Source of the DNA: Sclerotinia nivalis | Lineage: Eukaryota; Ascomycota; Leotiomycetes; Helotiales; Sclerotiniaceae | Assembly (NCBI GenBank): GCA_029531795.1 | Contig: JAPEIS010000005.1 | Location: forward strand, 301,001-365,000 | Reading direction: 5' to 3' | DNA length: 64,000 nucleotides | Shown: one piece after another, positions 10,308 to 21,728 of the stretch | How positions within the stretch are numbered: the stretch's first letter is position 1 | How the letters are laid out: every line of letters begins with the position of its first letter | Program-made: the position numbers and the translations under genes | Notes under the pieces: model-generated | What the model saw: the letters and a program-made list of their open reading frames with translations, nothing else | Database searches by the model: none | Told to the model about the DNA's origin: nothing

Positions 10308-11694
10308 TATATAAATCAATAACGTTGCTGAAGTTGAGATTACATAACCAGTATTAATAAGTAATGGAAGGGAGAGTTATGTTTGCTTATATAATTAACA
10401 ATTATCCAATAATCATGTTGATCTGAGTAGAAGAATATTATAATGATGTACTTCAATCAATCATATCAATCATTTAAACTTCGGGTACTTTACTATTCAG
10501 CATTTCTGATTGATTAAATACATTTGAAACAATGGAAATATCGATTTGAATTGTATACCTTGAAAGCTTTATAACAAAAAACAGAATAGGAATATAGAGC
10601 TATAAGATATTATTTGATTGAGTGAGAGTCTTCAAGTTTCCGCTCTCCAAAAATCGATCACAATTGTGACCAAAGATTTAGACCAATAGATCGTACACAA
10701 AGAATCACATAAGATATTATTAATATATCATCCAATCATTAACATTTTTGAAAAACCATTGGTATAGTTTTAGCAGCTTTCATTGGTCAATCGTGTCAAC
10801 TCTCTCTCTACTCATACGATCAAAAGTATATCACACTTCACCTAAACATAGACCCTCTTGTAGTCTATCATTCTGTGATATTCTTTTTGGCAGTATATGT
10901 AAGATATCGATCAGTGACTAGTAAATTCCCATCACCGTCGTGATACATAGCATAAAAAACGCGTCATTATGAATACAAACGATTACACACAATCAGTTTT
11001 TCTTACTTCGATGTAAGAAAGTGCCTAGCTATGGATACAAATGATCCGATTTTTTCAGTTCAATATGAGAAAACGCCTAACTATGGATACAAATGCCTGT
11101 TTACCAAATCTCGTTTCCTCAACTCGGTATAGAGGATACCTAATTGTGGACAATAGATACCCAACTATGGATCAAAGCTGATTCGCCCCTCGGAGAATAA
11201 CGGAATTCAGTTCTTCTTGACATTCTGCCGGTTTTTTGTTATCCCGAAACGGGCATGTATGTATCAACAACTTGGTTCTCGTGAATACGGTGTGAATACG
11301 GTATTTCTATAAACAGTTGTCAGGCATTCAAATTTTTACTTACGAAGGTTCGAAAAGTGACAAGATAACTTTCTTTAAACACAATCTACACATTGTGTAA
11401 ATGACCGTTAGACCATCAAAGATGTTGATTTGTTATATCTCAATTTGCCTGAATCACAATATATTTGGAAATTGTGCATCATGTAATGTTAGGGCACGGA
11501 CGGTATTGTGGGGTATGTTTCCATAGCTGACGGCATACCATACCATACTTTCACGATTACGATATTATTTATATTATTTACGACCAGACTAACGCTCCTG
11601 TAGAAAAGTACCAAATTGAAATTCTAATGGTTTGATATCACTATTTCAGAATATTGCTACGATGAGTTTACCTGGAGCAGGGCATTAGATCGCA
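10308..11694. other. AT-rich stretch with a degenerate tandem repeat
   Basis: No gene is visible. Around 11020-11180 a degenerate repeat of about 55 bp recurs, built on CCTA(G/A)CTATGGATACAAAT. Clear copies begin near 11023 and 11078, with weaker ones near 11129 and 11159. The rest is AT-rich with short frames only. Confidence 0.55.
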
Positions 11695-12220
11695 CTAGTT
11701 TACCCAAATTGTTCTCAGCGAGTCGAAATCAACCCGCCCGTCTGCCATGTCTTTGATTGTTCTTCCCATGGAAGGGGCGTCTCGTATTGACGCATAAGTT
11801 GGGAGTACACTATTCATAGCCTTAGGGGAGTCTATACTATAGTATATTTCCGCAAAAGGTATACCCTGAATTGCCATTTCGTATCTCCAATTTGGGTCTT
11901 CCTGCTTCATTATAAGTTTGTTGAGTAATGCTTTGATCGATGCGAACATTGGAATATGTGGCAAAGTCCAAGGATTTCCTCATAGCAATACTGTATCGAA
12001 GCAAAACTGATGATATTTCATTTCTTAGAATTTCCTCCTTGACATATAAACACTGATAAGAAGGGTAGAAATGACGACGAACAAGAATTAATGGCAGAAG
12101 GAAAAGAACATTATCAAACTCCCTAATATCGAGACTACGACCTCGTATGGAAGGTCCGTGATATCGACCAAGGCCAATTTGTTCAATAGGTGTCAAAAAT
12201 GAGGGAATGAACAAACGCAA
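11695..12220 (-). pseudogene. Broken or spliced gene fragment of unknown family
   Basis: Two overlapping frames on the minus strand look protein-like. The upstream one (12220 to 11837) contains FLTPIEQIGLGRYHGPSIRG. The downstream one (11964 to 11695) contains LIMKQEDPNWRYEMAIQG and ends DFDSLRTIWVN. Moving from one to the other needs a frameshift or a small intron in the 11850-11960 overlap. The upstream frame has no ATG start; it may begin at a 3' splice site (TTTTAG) near 12232. I do not recognise a domain. It lies at the edge of the repeat island, so a decayed gene is the likelier reading. Confidence 0.35.
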
Positions 12221-12901
12221 GCTTCTTGTCTAAAATCAAGAAGATGAAAATGCGGGGTAGTAGGAGTTAGAACTGCTTAAGCAAGCTTCCAGCCTTGATC
12301 TTTCGAGTAGCTAGCTACCCGGCGAAAATTCTAACAATACTACTTGGTATTCTTTTTTATAGGATACTTGGAGTATAACGGAAACAAACATGGCTAATCC
12401 CTGTAAATTGCCTTCTCCTTCTCTATGGACAAAGAGCACTGCACCCGTCAAAATCGACTCACCGGTTGATGATTTAGGAGGAAGAAATGGATAATGTCTG
12501 CAGCTAGGCCGGTGTCAACACCCAACCCAATTAGGCCCAATGTATAGCGTCGATCCAAATATTAAGAAATTAACCTGCTGCACTCGATACAATATGCCGG
12601 CACCGACTTCCGTCAAGATTCAACTTTTCGGCACTTGCCGTAAACTCAACTCCCCTAGAAACTTCTAAAGCCAAGAGCCAAGAGCCAAGATCTGGGGACA
12701 TGGATTCTCTTCTGTTTTCAAGGAACAATTTCTTCTATCAGAAGCTTGGTTGGATATAAGCATTTACCCAAACCGCTCCGCACAGATTAGCATGTCTATC
12801 CCAGCAACGGCCAAATTCGGACGAACTGGTGGAAGTGAAGTGGAGTTTGAATGCTTCTGCCTACTTCGGGACCGAACCCTTCAATCCAATGAACGAGAAA
12901 G
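12221..12901. other. Intergenic stretch
   Basis: No gene larger than a few dozen codons. A 33-codon frame begins with the ATG near 12390 but shows no motif. Base composition becomes less AT-rich here, marking the exit from the repeat island. Confidence 0.4.
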
Positions 12902-13007
12902 TTTGCTTTCAATCCTTTAACTCCATCATGTATCTCGGGACCGAACTCTCGAAATTTGCTTTAAATCCTTTACTCCACCATATATGTCGGGACCGAACTT
13001 CTCGAAA
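12902..13007 (+). repeat. 53-bp tandem repeat carrying CGGGACCG motifs
   Basis: Two adjacent 53-bp units (12902-12954 and 12955-13007) match closely. A partial third copy of the core lies just upstream. Each carries TCGGGACCGAAC, at 12866, 12935 and 12987. Its CGG-GA-CCG core is an inverted triplet of the kind bound by fungal Zn2Cys6 factors. The repeat lies about 0.9-1.0 kb upstream of the MFS exporter gene. Regulatory function is inferred from the motif only. Confidence 0.7.
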
Positions 13008-13900
13008 TTTTACTGCTGGGCCCGATTTTTGAAACTACTACCGTATAAACTCACTGGTAAGAACCCACACTAAGCCCCTTTTGAAATAGGATAGTTGTGA
13101 ATTCCCAATCACACACTGAAATGATACCTTGAAACCTTAAATTCATGAATAAATCTAGATCAAATTGATGTCGGAATTTTAAATACTCCGATAGGAAGTT
13201 GAAAAAGCGTCGGGATTTTGAAGATTCCGAGCCCCAGCTTTCTGCTTCCATCACACCAAAACTTGAACTCCGCGGTGAGTCTTTGGCTATTACCAGTTGA
13301 GAACCGCAAATCTCCATCAAATATAAAAAAAGAAATGAAGAAAAAGCATTTCGGGATATGATAAGTACTTGTGTCGGCATATAGTAAAGAGCGAGGCCCG
13401 ATAGAAGCGCCTCCTTAAGATCGGTGACATAATATTTGGGGAATGCTTGTTTATCTACCAATCAAAAGGTTCTTAAATAGCCAAAGGATCTAGAAATCCA
13501 GGGCGAAGATCCACCCAAAAAAAAATAAAGTTTAAGGTAGAGGGACGTGGAAGGAAGGAAGTATCCTACCGTTTAAAAGGTGCTAAGGATTATTGAATTG
13601 GCCTGGTCTACTCGAGTAAACAGTTTGATATAATATATAATATATAATGAATTCCTCATTCTATTCATGTGGTTTGACTGTTTAGGCACTGGATGGCAAA
13701 CAATTAATATATAAGCAACAGCAAACAATTATTCCATTTTGATTTCCTCTTTCTCGGACGTCCGAATATTTGAATATATAGCAGATTGTTCAGAACGTAT
13801 ATCAGATTAACGAATTGAATACAAGAAATTGAATTGGATAAGACCAATAGAAGATTACAAAAGTACCCGAGTAACAGTACCAACTCAAGACAACGCCAAA
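13008..13900 (+). promoter_or_regulatory. Upstream region of the 14-span MFS exporter
   Basis: No supported gene. A minus-strand frame at 13051-13461 lacks an ATG at its start and shows no motif. TATATAATATATAATATATAA lies around 13629-13648, about 250 bp before the start codon. A CAAAATGGC start context closes the region. The true leader length cannot be told from sequence. Confidence 0.4.
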
Positions 13901-15989
13901 ATGGCAGGTGCTACCCCCGCCGAGACAAACCCGATCAACACAACAGTTGCACCACAACAAATCCCTACAGAATCATCCGCACATCATCATACCTCACCCA
14001 ATTCCCTCGCATCCACAGTCGCCACCCCAGAGGATAGCGAAAAGGACATCATTGACTCCGAGACCCATATCACGAATGAAAGTAGCATCGACATACCCAA
14101 AAGCAAAGAACCAACCTCGTCCGAAAATGTCACCACAAATGCAAATGCTGCGGCTCCTCCTGGGCCCTCACCTCAAGATCCAGAGGCTTCGCGCACGAAA
14201 TTGGAAACGACTATCATCATGATATCGCTTTGCGCGTCGGTTTTCCTCGCCGCTCTCGATGTCTCGATTATCACTACAGCTCTCCCTACCATTTCCGAAC
14301 ATTTTCATTCTAATGCTGGATACACTTGGATAGGATCGGCCTACCTACTTGCCAATGCTGCTAGTACTCCCTGCTGGGGAAAGTTCTCAGATATATGGGG
14401 ACGGAAACCGATTTTGTTAATTGCAGCGGGGGTATTTTTCGTAGGGAGTTTATTGGCGGCAACGAGTGTTAGTATTGGGATGTTAATCGTGGCGAGAGCG
14501 ATACAGGGGATTGGCGGTGGAGGATTGATTATTTTGGTTAATATTTGTGTGAGCGATTTGTTCAGTATGAGAAAGAGGGGAGCATACTTTGGATTGATTG
14601 GTATGACTTGGGCTTTTGCTAGTGCCATTGGTCCTTTGTTGGGAGGTGCATTTACTCAAAAAGTTAGCTGGAGATGGTGTTTTTACATCAATGTGAGTTT
14701 TATATTCAGTCTCTACAGTTTCTACATTCCTCTTCGCCAAATTTTCAGGAATGTAAATACTAATCAAGGATGAACAGTTACCAATTACAGGAACAGTTGC
14801 AATAGCACTATTTTTCTTCCTCCATCTCGACAATCCAAAAACACCAATATGGGATGGCTTAAAGGCGGTGGATTGGCTTGGAAGCTTACTTATCATTGGT
14901 GGTACACTCATGGTTCTTCTCGGACTCGAATTTGGAGGCGTCACAAAGCCATGGGATTCGGCTACCGTCATCTGTCTCATAATTTTTGGAATAATCGTTG
15001 CAGGACTCTTTGTGATCAACGAATGGAAATTCGCTCGATATCCACTCATGCCCCTTCACCTGTTTAAACATCCTTCTAATGTTGCAGCTTTGGGAGTTTG
15101 TTTCTGTCATGGATTCGTCTTCATTTCAGCTTCTTATTACCTTCCGCTTTATTTTCAAGCAGTTCTTGGAGCTACTCCTCTACTTTCCGGTGTTTATCTA
15201 CTACCATTCGCTCTTTCATTATCTTTGACATCGGCGGCAACAGGTGTATTTATTAAGAAAACCGGCAAATACCTTCCACCTATTTATTTTGGTCTCACGG
15301 TTATGACTCTTGGATTCGGTCTATTTATTGATATCCCACGTACCGATAATTGGACTAAAATCATCATCTATCAAATCGTCGCTGGTATTGGTGTCGGACC
15401 AAACTTTCAATCTCCACTTATTGCCCTACAAACCTTGGTTAAGAGAGCAGATATTGCAACAGCAACCGCCACATTTGGATTTACGAGGAATTTGAGCACA
15501 AGTATTAGTGTAGTGGTAGGAAGTGTGGTATTTCAGAATGAAATGCAAAAGAAAAGCGCGGAATTGGTTATGGCTCTAGGAAGTAGTGTTGCTTCAGAAC
15601 TGAGCGGTGGAAGTGCGGGTGCTAGTGTGGATATTGTTAAAGGATTACCTGCTTCTGGAAGAGAAGTTGCTAGAAATGCGTATTGGGAAAGTTTAAGAAT
15701 TATGGTAAGTTTGTCTTCTTCGGCGCATCTTTAAGTGTGTCATTTTTGGAGGGACAAGAGAAGCTAATATGGAATATAGTGGATTATATACGTAGCATTT
15801 GCAGCGTTGGGCTTAGCAATTAGTTTTGCCGTTGGCCAACATGTGCTCAGTAAGGAACATGAAATTACGAAAGTAGGATTGGGAGAACAAGAGAGATTAA
15901 GGTTGGAAGCTAAGCAGGCGAAGAAAGCGAAGGACGTAGAAGCTGGAGGACAAATTATGCAAGGAAATAAGGAGAAAGGTCTTAATTGA
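13901..15989 (+). CDS. MFS exporter, DHA2 (14-span) drug:H+ antiporter family, about 642 aa
   Basis: A plasma-membrane proton antiporter of the kind that exports toxic compounds or secondary metabolites. Three exons fit: 13901-14692, 14778-15704 and 15780-15989. The introns (85 and 75 nt) start GTGAGT and GTAAGT, and both joins keep frame. The first ATG is at 13901 (CAAAATGGC); the frame is open upstream but has no ATG. The N-terminus (about 110 residues) is Ser/Thr/Pro-rich and cytoplasmic. Motif A reads GKFSDIWGRKP, followed by GIGGGGLIILVN and a WRWCFYIN-LPITG junction across intron 1, as in this family. The C-terminus is charged (RLEAKQAKKAKDVE). Length fits 14-span members. It has no biosynthetic neighbours, so the substrate is unknown. 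CGGGACCG repeats lie upstream. Confidence 0.9.
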
Positions 15990-16192
15990 AGAAAAGAAAA
16001 GTGTATGGATTGAGGAATGCGAAAGCTGAAAATTTCGTCGTTTATTTGCATAGCGGGCGTGGATCTGAGTTTGCATTGCATTCTAGAGTTGGATCTTGCA
16101 TGGTATGATAGGTAATGGTTTGCATTATATACCCTTATGATATTCATGGGCAGTTGTACTTTGTAGATTATGGATGGTTAATGGAAATGGAT

Positions 16193-16290
16193 GGTTGATG
16201 GTTGATGGTTGATGGTTGATGGTTGATGGTTGATGGTTGATGGTTGATAGATGATAGATGATAGATGATAGATGATAGATGATAGATGAT
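16193..16290 (+). repeat. Heptanucleotide microsatellite, two phases
   Basis: About eight units of GGTTGAT run into about six units of AGATGAT. The point of change (near 16247) suggests a substitution that then spread by slippage. It lies about 200 bp downstream of the MFS exporter. Confidence 0.9.
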
Positions 16291-16439
16291 TGAATCATGA
16301 ATAATTTTATGAGTAATAAAGAAGAATGGAAATGGAAACGGGAAATACATACGCGAGATTCTTGAATATAATGAGATTTTAGTTTAGAATTTGGTTTTTT
16401 ATTATTGATTTGTTGATTTGTGATTGGATGTATGTTTTT

Positions 16440-16900
16440 TGATGTCTAGTGAGATAATGAGGAGGTGAAGGGATGGGGAAGTTGGGATGAGGATGTGAGA
16501 ATGAGGATGTGAAGAGGATAGGATTCTGGGATTAGGAGGATGACACTGGAGGTGTTATATGGATGGGATGGGATGGGATGGGTTGGTGGGATGGGATGAA
16601 GATGTGAGGATGTGAAGATGTGAGGAGGTGAGGAAGATGGGATTAAGAGGCTAATATTGATGGAGGTGATGGATGGATAGGATGGGTGGAGGAAAAGGAT
16701 AGGGGAACGGGTAAGGAAGGTGGTAGGGATGTGAGGAGGTGAGGAGGTGATGGATGGATAGGATGGGTGGAGGAAAAGGATAGGGGAACGGGTAAGGAAG
16801 GTGGTAGGGATGTAAGTAGGATTTCTTGATTATGAATCGGAATTGGGGGATGGGGGATGAGAGTGAGGATGAAGATGGGGATGAGAGAAAGAATCAGATA
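16440..16900 (+). repeat. Purine-rich minisatellite block with a 71-bp perfect direct duplication
   Basis: The plus strand is nearly all purine plus T, built on GGATG(T)GAGGA and GGGATG. A perfect direct duplication of about 71 bp occurs at 16662-16732 and 16743-16813, an offset of 81 bp. The strand asymmetry could favour R-loops or triplex. No coding frame is supported. Confidence 0.85.
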
Positions 16901-19633
16901 TAAAATATATAAATCTAAAACCGAGGGAGGGATGAGGGATTAAAAATTAAAGATTAGAAACAGATGATGAGGTTGAAGGATAAGAATATTAAAAGCAAAT
17001 TTATCGCTGTATTGTTAATTATTTATAAATCGTGAGTATTAGTATAAATATAAATATAGTCCGTATCTAATATTAACTCATACCCAAGGAATATATATAT
17101 TAACAGCTGATCTAGATTTCTCGATATACCCACCATCAATTATAAGATTATATATAAGTGCTTATAATAAATACAGTTTTTAATCTATAGATTGAGGTGA
17201 TGTTATGGTTCTAGATTTGAGAAACGTTAATAGCCGGGTGTTGTGCAAGACAAGCGATGAAGAGAGGCTTGTTTATTATTTATTGTTTATTGTTTAACTT
17301 TGAATCTTATTATTATAATAGTTATTAAATATTGATGAATACAAATAGCTGCTTCTGAGATACTGAAATAGACAATATTAAATTCTCGTAAATCCCAAGC
17401 TTGGGTTTTGGATTTTGTGTCATTGTTATTGCTATTGCTATTGCTATTGAGTGGAGATTGATGGTTTCTGTGGTTTTTGCGGTTGATATATCTATCCGGT
17501 ATTACTCGTATTACATAGATCTATATATAATCTTACAACAAAACCAATATACTCGTATAAGAATAAATATCCCGTACAAGTTATTTTGTATGTAAGGATG
17601 TTTATATGAATATAGTAAGAACGTAGATCTTGGGGATATTGGGAGGGCTGTTTGTTAGGTTTGTTAGTGTGTATTTTTTGAGAGTAGTAGTGCAACGGGA
17701 GTGTGAGATGATTGAGAGATAAAAGGGCTGATTAAGAGATATATTGTAAGAATTGCAGATGCTGGTTAATATTGATTCTGTTTTCTAGCTTGGGGGAGGG
17801 ATGCAAGAGCAGTTGGCTGTGATTTTGAAGTTTTACTGTAAATAAGAAAGAATAGTGTGTATTAGGAGTTGGGTTGAATGAATATCCCGTTGTTTTTAAA
17901 TATCAGGGGTATAGATGGTGTTTTAGGAAATTATAATCTTATGATATTGATGATGAGAGATGATGCTAGCACTTGGTTAATTTGAGGACATCTGGACTTC
18001 GCTCATTATAAGAAATAAGTGTTGATATACTGTATATGTGGTGTGACTACTCAATCCCATACGGGTACGAAGAGTGCTTAATGGTCCAATCTTCTAGCTT
18101 GGATATTGATAGAAGTTTCTAGCTCTTAAAGTAAGTAAACCTAACTTAATAGTACTAACTAACAAATACTAGGCATGAAGATAATTTTTAAAGTGACGAG
18201 TAGAATACATGTAAGATTACTAAAAATGCCTCAAAAGTCCCCTCCACGAGATACTATTAGTATCATCATATCCCCTGGCTTCAGGTTTTACAGTCTATAA
18301 TTCAGGGAATCCAGACATGCGACAAAAGTTTAAGAGTAGAATGATTCACTTATATCTGGATGGAATTGAGTGTGTCTACTAGTACACATCATTTATGGTA
18401 AGATTACTACTTGGAAGAAATTGATTATATGGTCATAGGCTCGGATCGAACTCAGGAGCGTGGCTGGATATCTTTTTGTCTGTTAATGACTATGCTATGC
18501 TTGTAGATTAACATGTGACTTCGTGACGAGTGTTTTGTGGGAATATGTTCAGATTTGTAGGGCTCATAATCGACTCTCTCCTGGATGTTCAATTTATGAA
18601 TTGAGGAGGATGACTGATGATTGATATGGCAGTCCATGGCAGATGATGCTGCTTTCCTATGTGCATTATGTCGTTCCTTTTGAGGTTCGAAACAATCTAC
18701 AATCTACCCCAGCTCTTCTTATTTCTTCTGTTCTGACACTGTCACAATAAGGGTGTTGCAATTGAGGTTCAACCCCTCTCAGCTACCACATATCCGATCA
18801 TTTTTGATTTCTCCTTGCTACTGTACTGATTTGACATTCAATCCAGTATGAAAATTAACATTTGGAAGACTGATTGGGAAATAGATTTCAAGCTTGTATT
18901 TACAAAATAAAATCTAGACGATAGGTTACTAGATTATACGAGACCTATACCTGATGTGTGCGGCGTAGGTATCCTTCTTGGCCGCATCGTAAATCTGAGG
19001 TTGTATCTGCAAACCTCCCCAAAACAATAAAGATTTTCAGAACACTGGTATGCCTGCCTCACTATCTGATAGAGATTTCTTATTAAAAAAAAAGCAAATT
19101 TGGTATGAATATCATCCAAATATCACTTGATGTAATGATGGAATGCTCATATGATGTAACATGGCACATCCAAAAAAGAGAAAACAATTGCAAGCACCGG
19201 TATACTTTCTTTCACTTGCCAAAGAAATAATTGTAAGTCCATAAAACTTATACAGACCTAAACAAAGATAATAAGCTCGTCTTCGAGACTTCAGTATATG
19301 GCAAATTAAGAGTATTAAAGAGGAATACGGGATATCCGATCAAGAGATCAGGAACAAGGAGAGAAGAAAGCTGTGAACATAAGGGATGTAGGAGAATGGC
19401 GGGGGCAGCGGGGAAGGATTGAATTCATTCCTTATTCTCCCGTGGAAAGACTATAATCGGAAGCCTGTAGTCGTTGGGTAAAGTAGAATTTGGTTGAGTA
19501 ATTCATTCCGGTGCTCATGTTGACCGGCGTTCAAGTCCTTTAAACAGGTTGATGAAGATGTTTGTTTGTTATAGATATATAAATTAAGAAATCGCCAAGA
19601 TTTAGCATACACACCGCAAATAACTATCGGTTT
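16901..19633. other. Long AT-rich intergenic stretch
   Basis: No gene can be supported on either strand. Frames are short and lack motifs. An (ATTGCT)n microsatellite lies at about 17425-17448. The sequence is AT-rich to about 18200 and more mixed after that. Confidence 0.55.
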
Positions 19634-19728
19634 GGCATGTTGCCAGAGTGGTTAATGGGTAAGACTTGAATGAATAATTCGGTTATCTTATGGTTTCGGC
19701 CTCGTAGGTTCAAATCCTGCACATGTCG
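19634..19728 (+). tRNA. tRNA-Ser(UGA) with intron
   Basis: The cloverleaf fits by eye. The acceptor is GGCATGT with ACATGTC (one G-U pair), and the discriminator is G, as for serine. The D stem is CCA/TGG with loop GAGTGGTTAA. The anticodon stem is TAAGA/TCTTA with loop C-T-TGA-A, giving anticodon UGA. A 14-nt intron follows position 37 (near 19671-19684). The long variable arm (13 nt) is typical of type II tRNAs, and the T arm is GTAGG-TTCAAAT-CCTGC. Confidence 0.85.
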
Positions 19729-21151
19729 TGGTGTAACTTTTTGGTGTTTATTTTTGGTTCCACAACTGAATTAAACTTTTAGACCGATAGATCATTTATC
19801 GAACCAAGCTCCAACAAAATGATTTGGAAGATGGAAATTTGAGGAGTTCGTGACAACGGTGGATTCCTATGGGGCTATGATCAATTCCTGCATGCCCAGC
19901 CCCGCATATTACAGCGGAGTTGGTGGGTGGAGTGAGGTGAGTGCTTAACACCGTCGCATGAAAAGTTAAACACCGAAATATTGAGTAGTGTAACTGGATG
20001 TTACCTACCAATCAATGTTTTGATGTCGCCATCTTGACGCGGGCGTTAATGTTTGGGTCGGATTGTTGCTTCAGTTGATCATGTTCTGATGATGGCTTAG
20101 TTCGTTCATTTCCTGCTTTGGAGGTGGATGGATGGGAATAGATTTGTGCCAGCGCAGAGTAGGAATTGAACTGAGCAATAATATAACTATCGGTAGTTCT
20201 AGATTGAAACTATCGCTTTTATTGCTTCATGATATCATATTGTTCACCGATGGCCGGCGTTAGTTGCTGGCTGGCTCTGAGAAGTCCGAAGTGTTGCATC
20301 GCATGGTCATCCGTTACATCCTCTCTCATTTTGTCGACAAGGGCAGAGAAAAGACAGAGAATATTCCATGATATATGTGCTGTATGCGATTAAGCAAATC
20401 TAGCATTTATGAGTTAATTCCTCTTCTATTAGACAGAAACAACATAGAGAATATTCCATGATGTATGTGCCGTATCCGTAGAGACAAACCTGGCAATAGT
20501 TCTTGAATCCCTCTTGTATTAGATACGTTCACTGGTGCTAGACAACTTAACGCGATGACCAGGTCAAAATGAAGTCTTAACATGGCATGATGTAAATACC
20601 TAGTATATATATATAACCCTTATAATTCATTCATATCTCTACCATGGACTCCCAAGATTCGATGAAATCCGGCCATTTTGATGCGACAGCGAGCACAATA
20701 AATAATTGGAGGAATGTGTATAACAGGACGCTCCAGGTACAAGTCATGCAATCAATCACTTCGCACATCGTTCGAGATATGATAGATAGCATAAAGAAAC
20801 CTCAAAATTATTACTATGTATAAAATAGATATGGATCTTGTTCAGAGTGAATACAATTTTCAATTGAGTGGTTGTAGTTTTCAATTAATTTTTTTGTATT
20901 ATTGTATATATATATATATGTATATGTATTTAATGTTTACATTTGGTAGTGAGGTTATGAATGATCAAAACGCGATAGGCATTTGCTGATAACGTTGATG
21001 GATCGGCTTTCGCGAACTTTGATTTTTTGATCTGTCTTAACAAAACAAACCAATCCACGAACAATTCCTCTCCCTTCCCTCACCTTACCACAACTTCTCG
21101 ACAACGGTCTTCTAATCAACCATATCCCTATCACCTTCAACAATCGTCATC
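19729..21151. other. Intergenic region between tRNA-Ser and the Y14 gene
   Basis: No gene supported apart from the listed tandem repeat. AT-rich runs (TATATATATATATG near 20905) lie about 240 bp before the Y14 start. The pyrimidine-rich sequence just before that start (CCCTTCCCTCACC) is usual for fungal housekeeping promoters. Confidence 0.5.
20356..20535 (+). repeat. Diverged tandem duplication, 100-bp period
   Basis: AGAGAATATTCCATGAT starts at 20356 and again at 20456, exactly 100 bp on. Downstream matches continue through CCTCTT(C/G)TATTAGA(C/T)A. Two copies, moderately diverged. Confidence 0.75.
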
Positions 21152-21728
21152 ATGGCTGATGCCGAAATGGATGTCGATGCGCCTTCATCACCGCAAGAGC
21201 AACGAAATGAATCAAAGAATGCCTCAATGACAACTCACTCCAATGCGACAGCTGTACGATCTATCGAAGGCTGGATTATCATCGTCACAAATGTACATGA
21301 AGAAGCTAGCGAGGAGGATTTGAATGACAAATTCGCAGACTTTGGAGAGATCAAAAATCTTCATTTGAACCTTGATAGAAGAACTGGATACGTCAAGGTG
21401 AGTTCCCTCATGCAATTACATTTCCCATGGAAGCTTTTCGATCAATTTGGGCATTTATCGCATGGGGATTTGTAAGATAAATTTAGACAGCTAACTCAAA
21501 GTATCTGCAAAATAGGGTTACGCATTGATTGAATATCCAACTTTGGAAGAGGCAAGGGCAGCTATCGATGGTGCGCATAATACCAAGTTGCTGGAACAAA
21601 CTGTGGAGGTAGACTTTGCATTTGTTAGACCGCCACCAGGAGGAAAAGGTCGAGGAGGTCGGGCACCTGCCAAAGGTAGAGCCAGAAGCCGATCCCGTAG
21701 TCCCAATGGTAGAGATGGAGGCGATTGA
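21152..21728 (+). CDS. Exon junction complex RNA-binding protein Y14 (RBM8A-like), 152 aa
   Basis: Y14 pairs with Mago nashi and locks eIF4A3 on spliced mRNA about 20-24 nt upstream of exon junctions, acting in the nucleus and in mRNA surveillance. Exons are 21152-21397 and 21516-21728. The 118-nt intron (GTGAGT to AATAG, with CTAAC) leaves phase 0. The single RRM covers about residues 40-120: RNP2 is IIIVTNV, RNP1 is KGYALIEY, and the intron cuts right before the Gly of RNP1. [17 protein letters not shown] and VDFAFVRPP are the hallmark Y14 ends of the domain. A Gly/Arg/Ser-rich tail ([21 protein letters not shown]) follows, with SR dipeptides that can be phosphorylated. The ATG at 21152 (ATCATGGCTG) is the only sensible start. 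Length matches the family. Confidence 0.93.

Noticed and set aside
13051..13461. Minus-strand frame of 136 codons
   Set aside because: It begins at a TTG, has no recognisable motif and lies in a promoter region. The first ATG in frame gives a shorter motif-free peptide.
13908..15110. Several 70-190 codon frames inside the MFS exporter gene
   Set aside because: They are frame shadows of the spliced transporter, whose motifs and splice sites explain the region.
16168..16350. Minus-strand frame of His/Asn/Ile-rich repeats, and the thought of a CRISPR-like array
   Set aside because: The repeat is a continuous heptanucleotide microsatellite without spacers, in a eukaryotic genome.
18760..18790. 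Possible tRNA B box (GAGGTTCAACCCCTC)
   Set aside because: A T-arm-like hairpin can be drawn, but no acceptor, D arm or anticodon arm fits around it.
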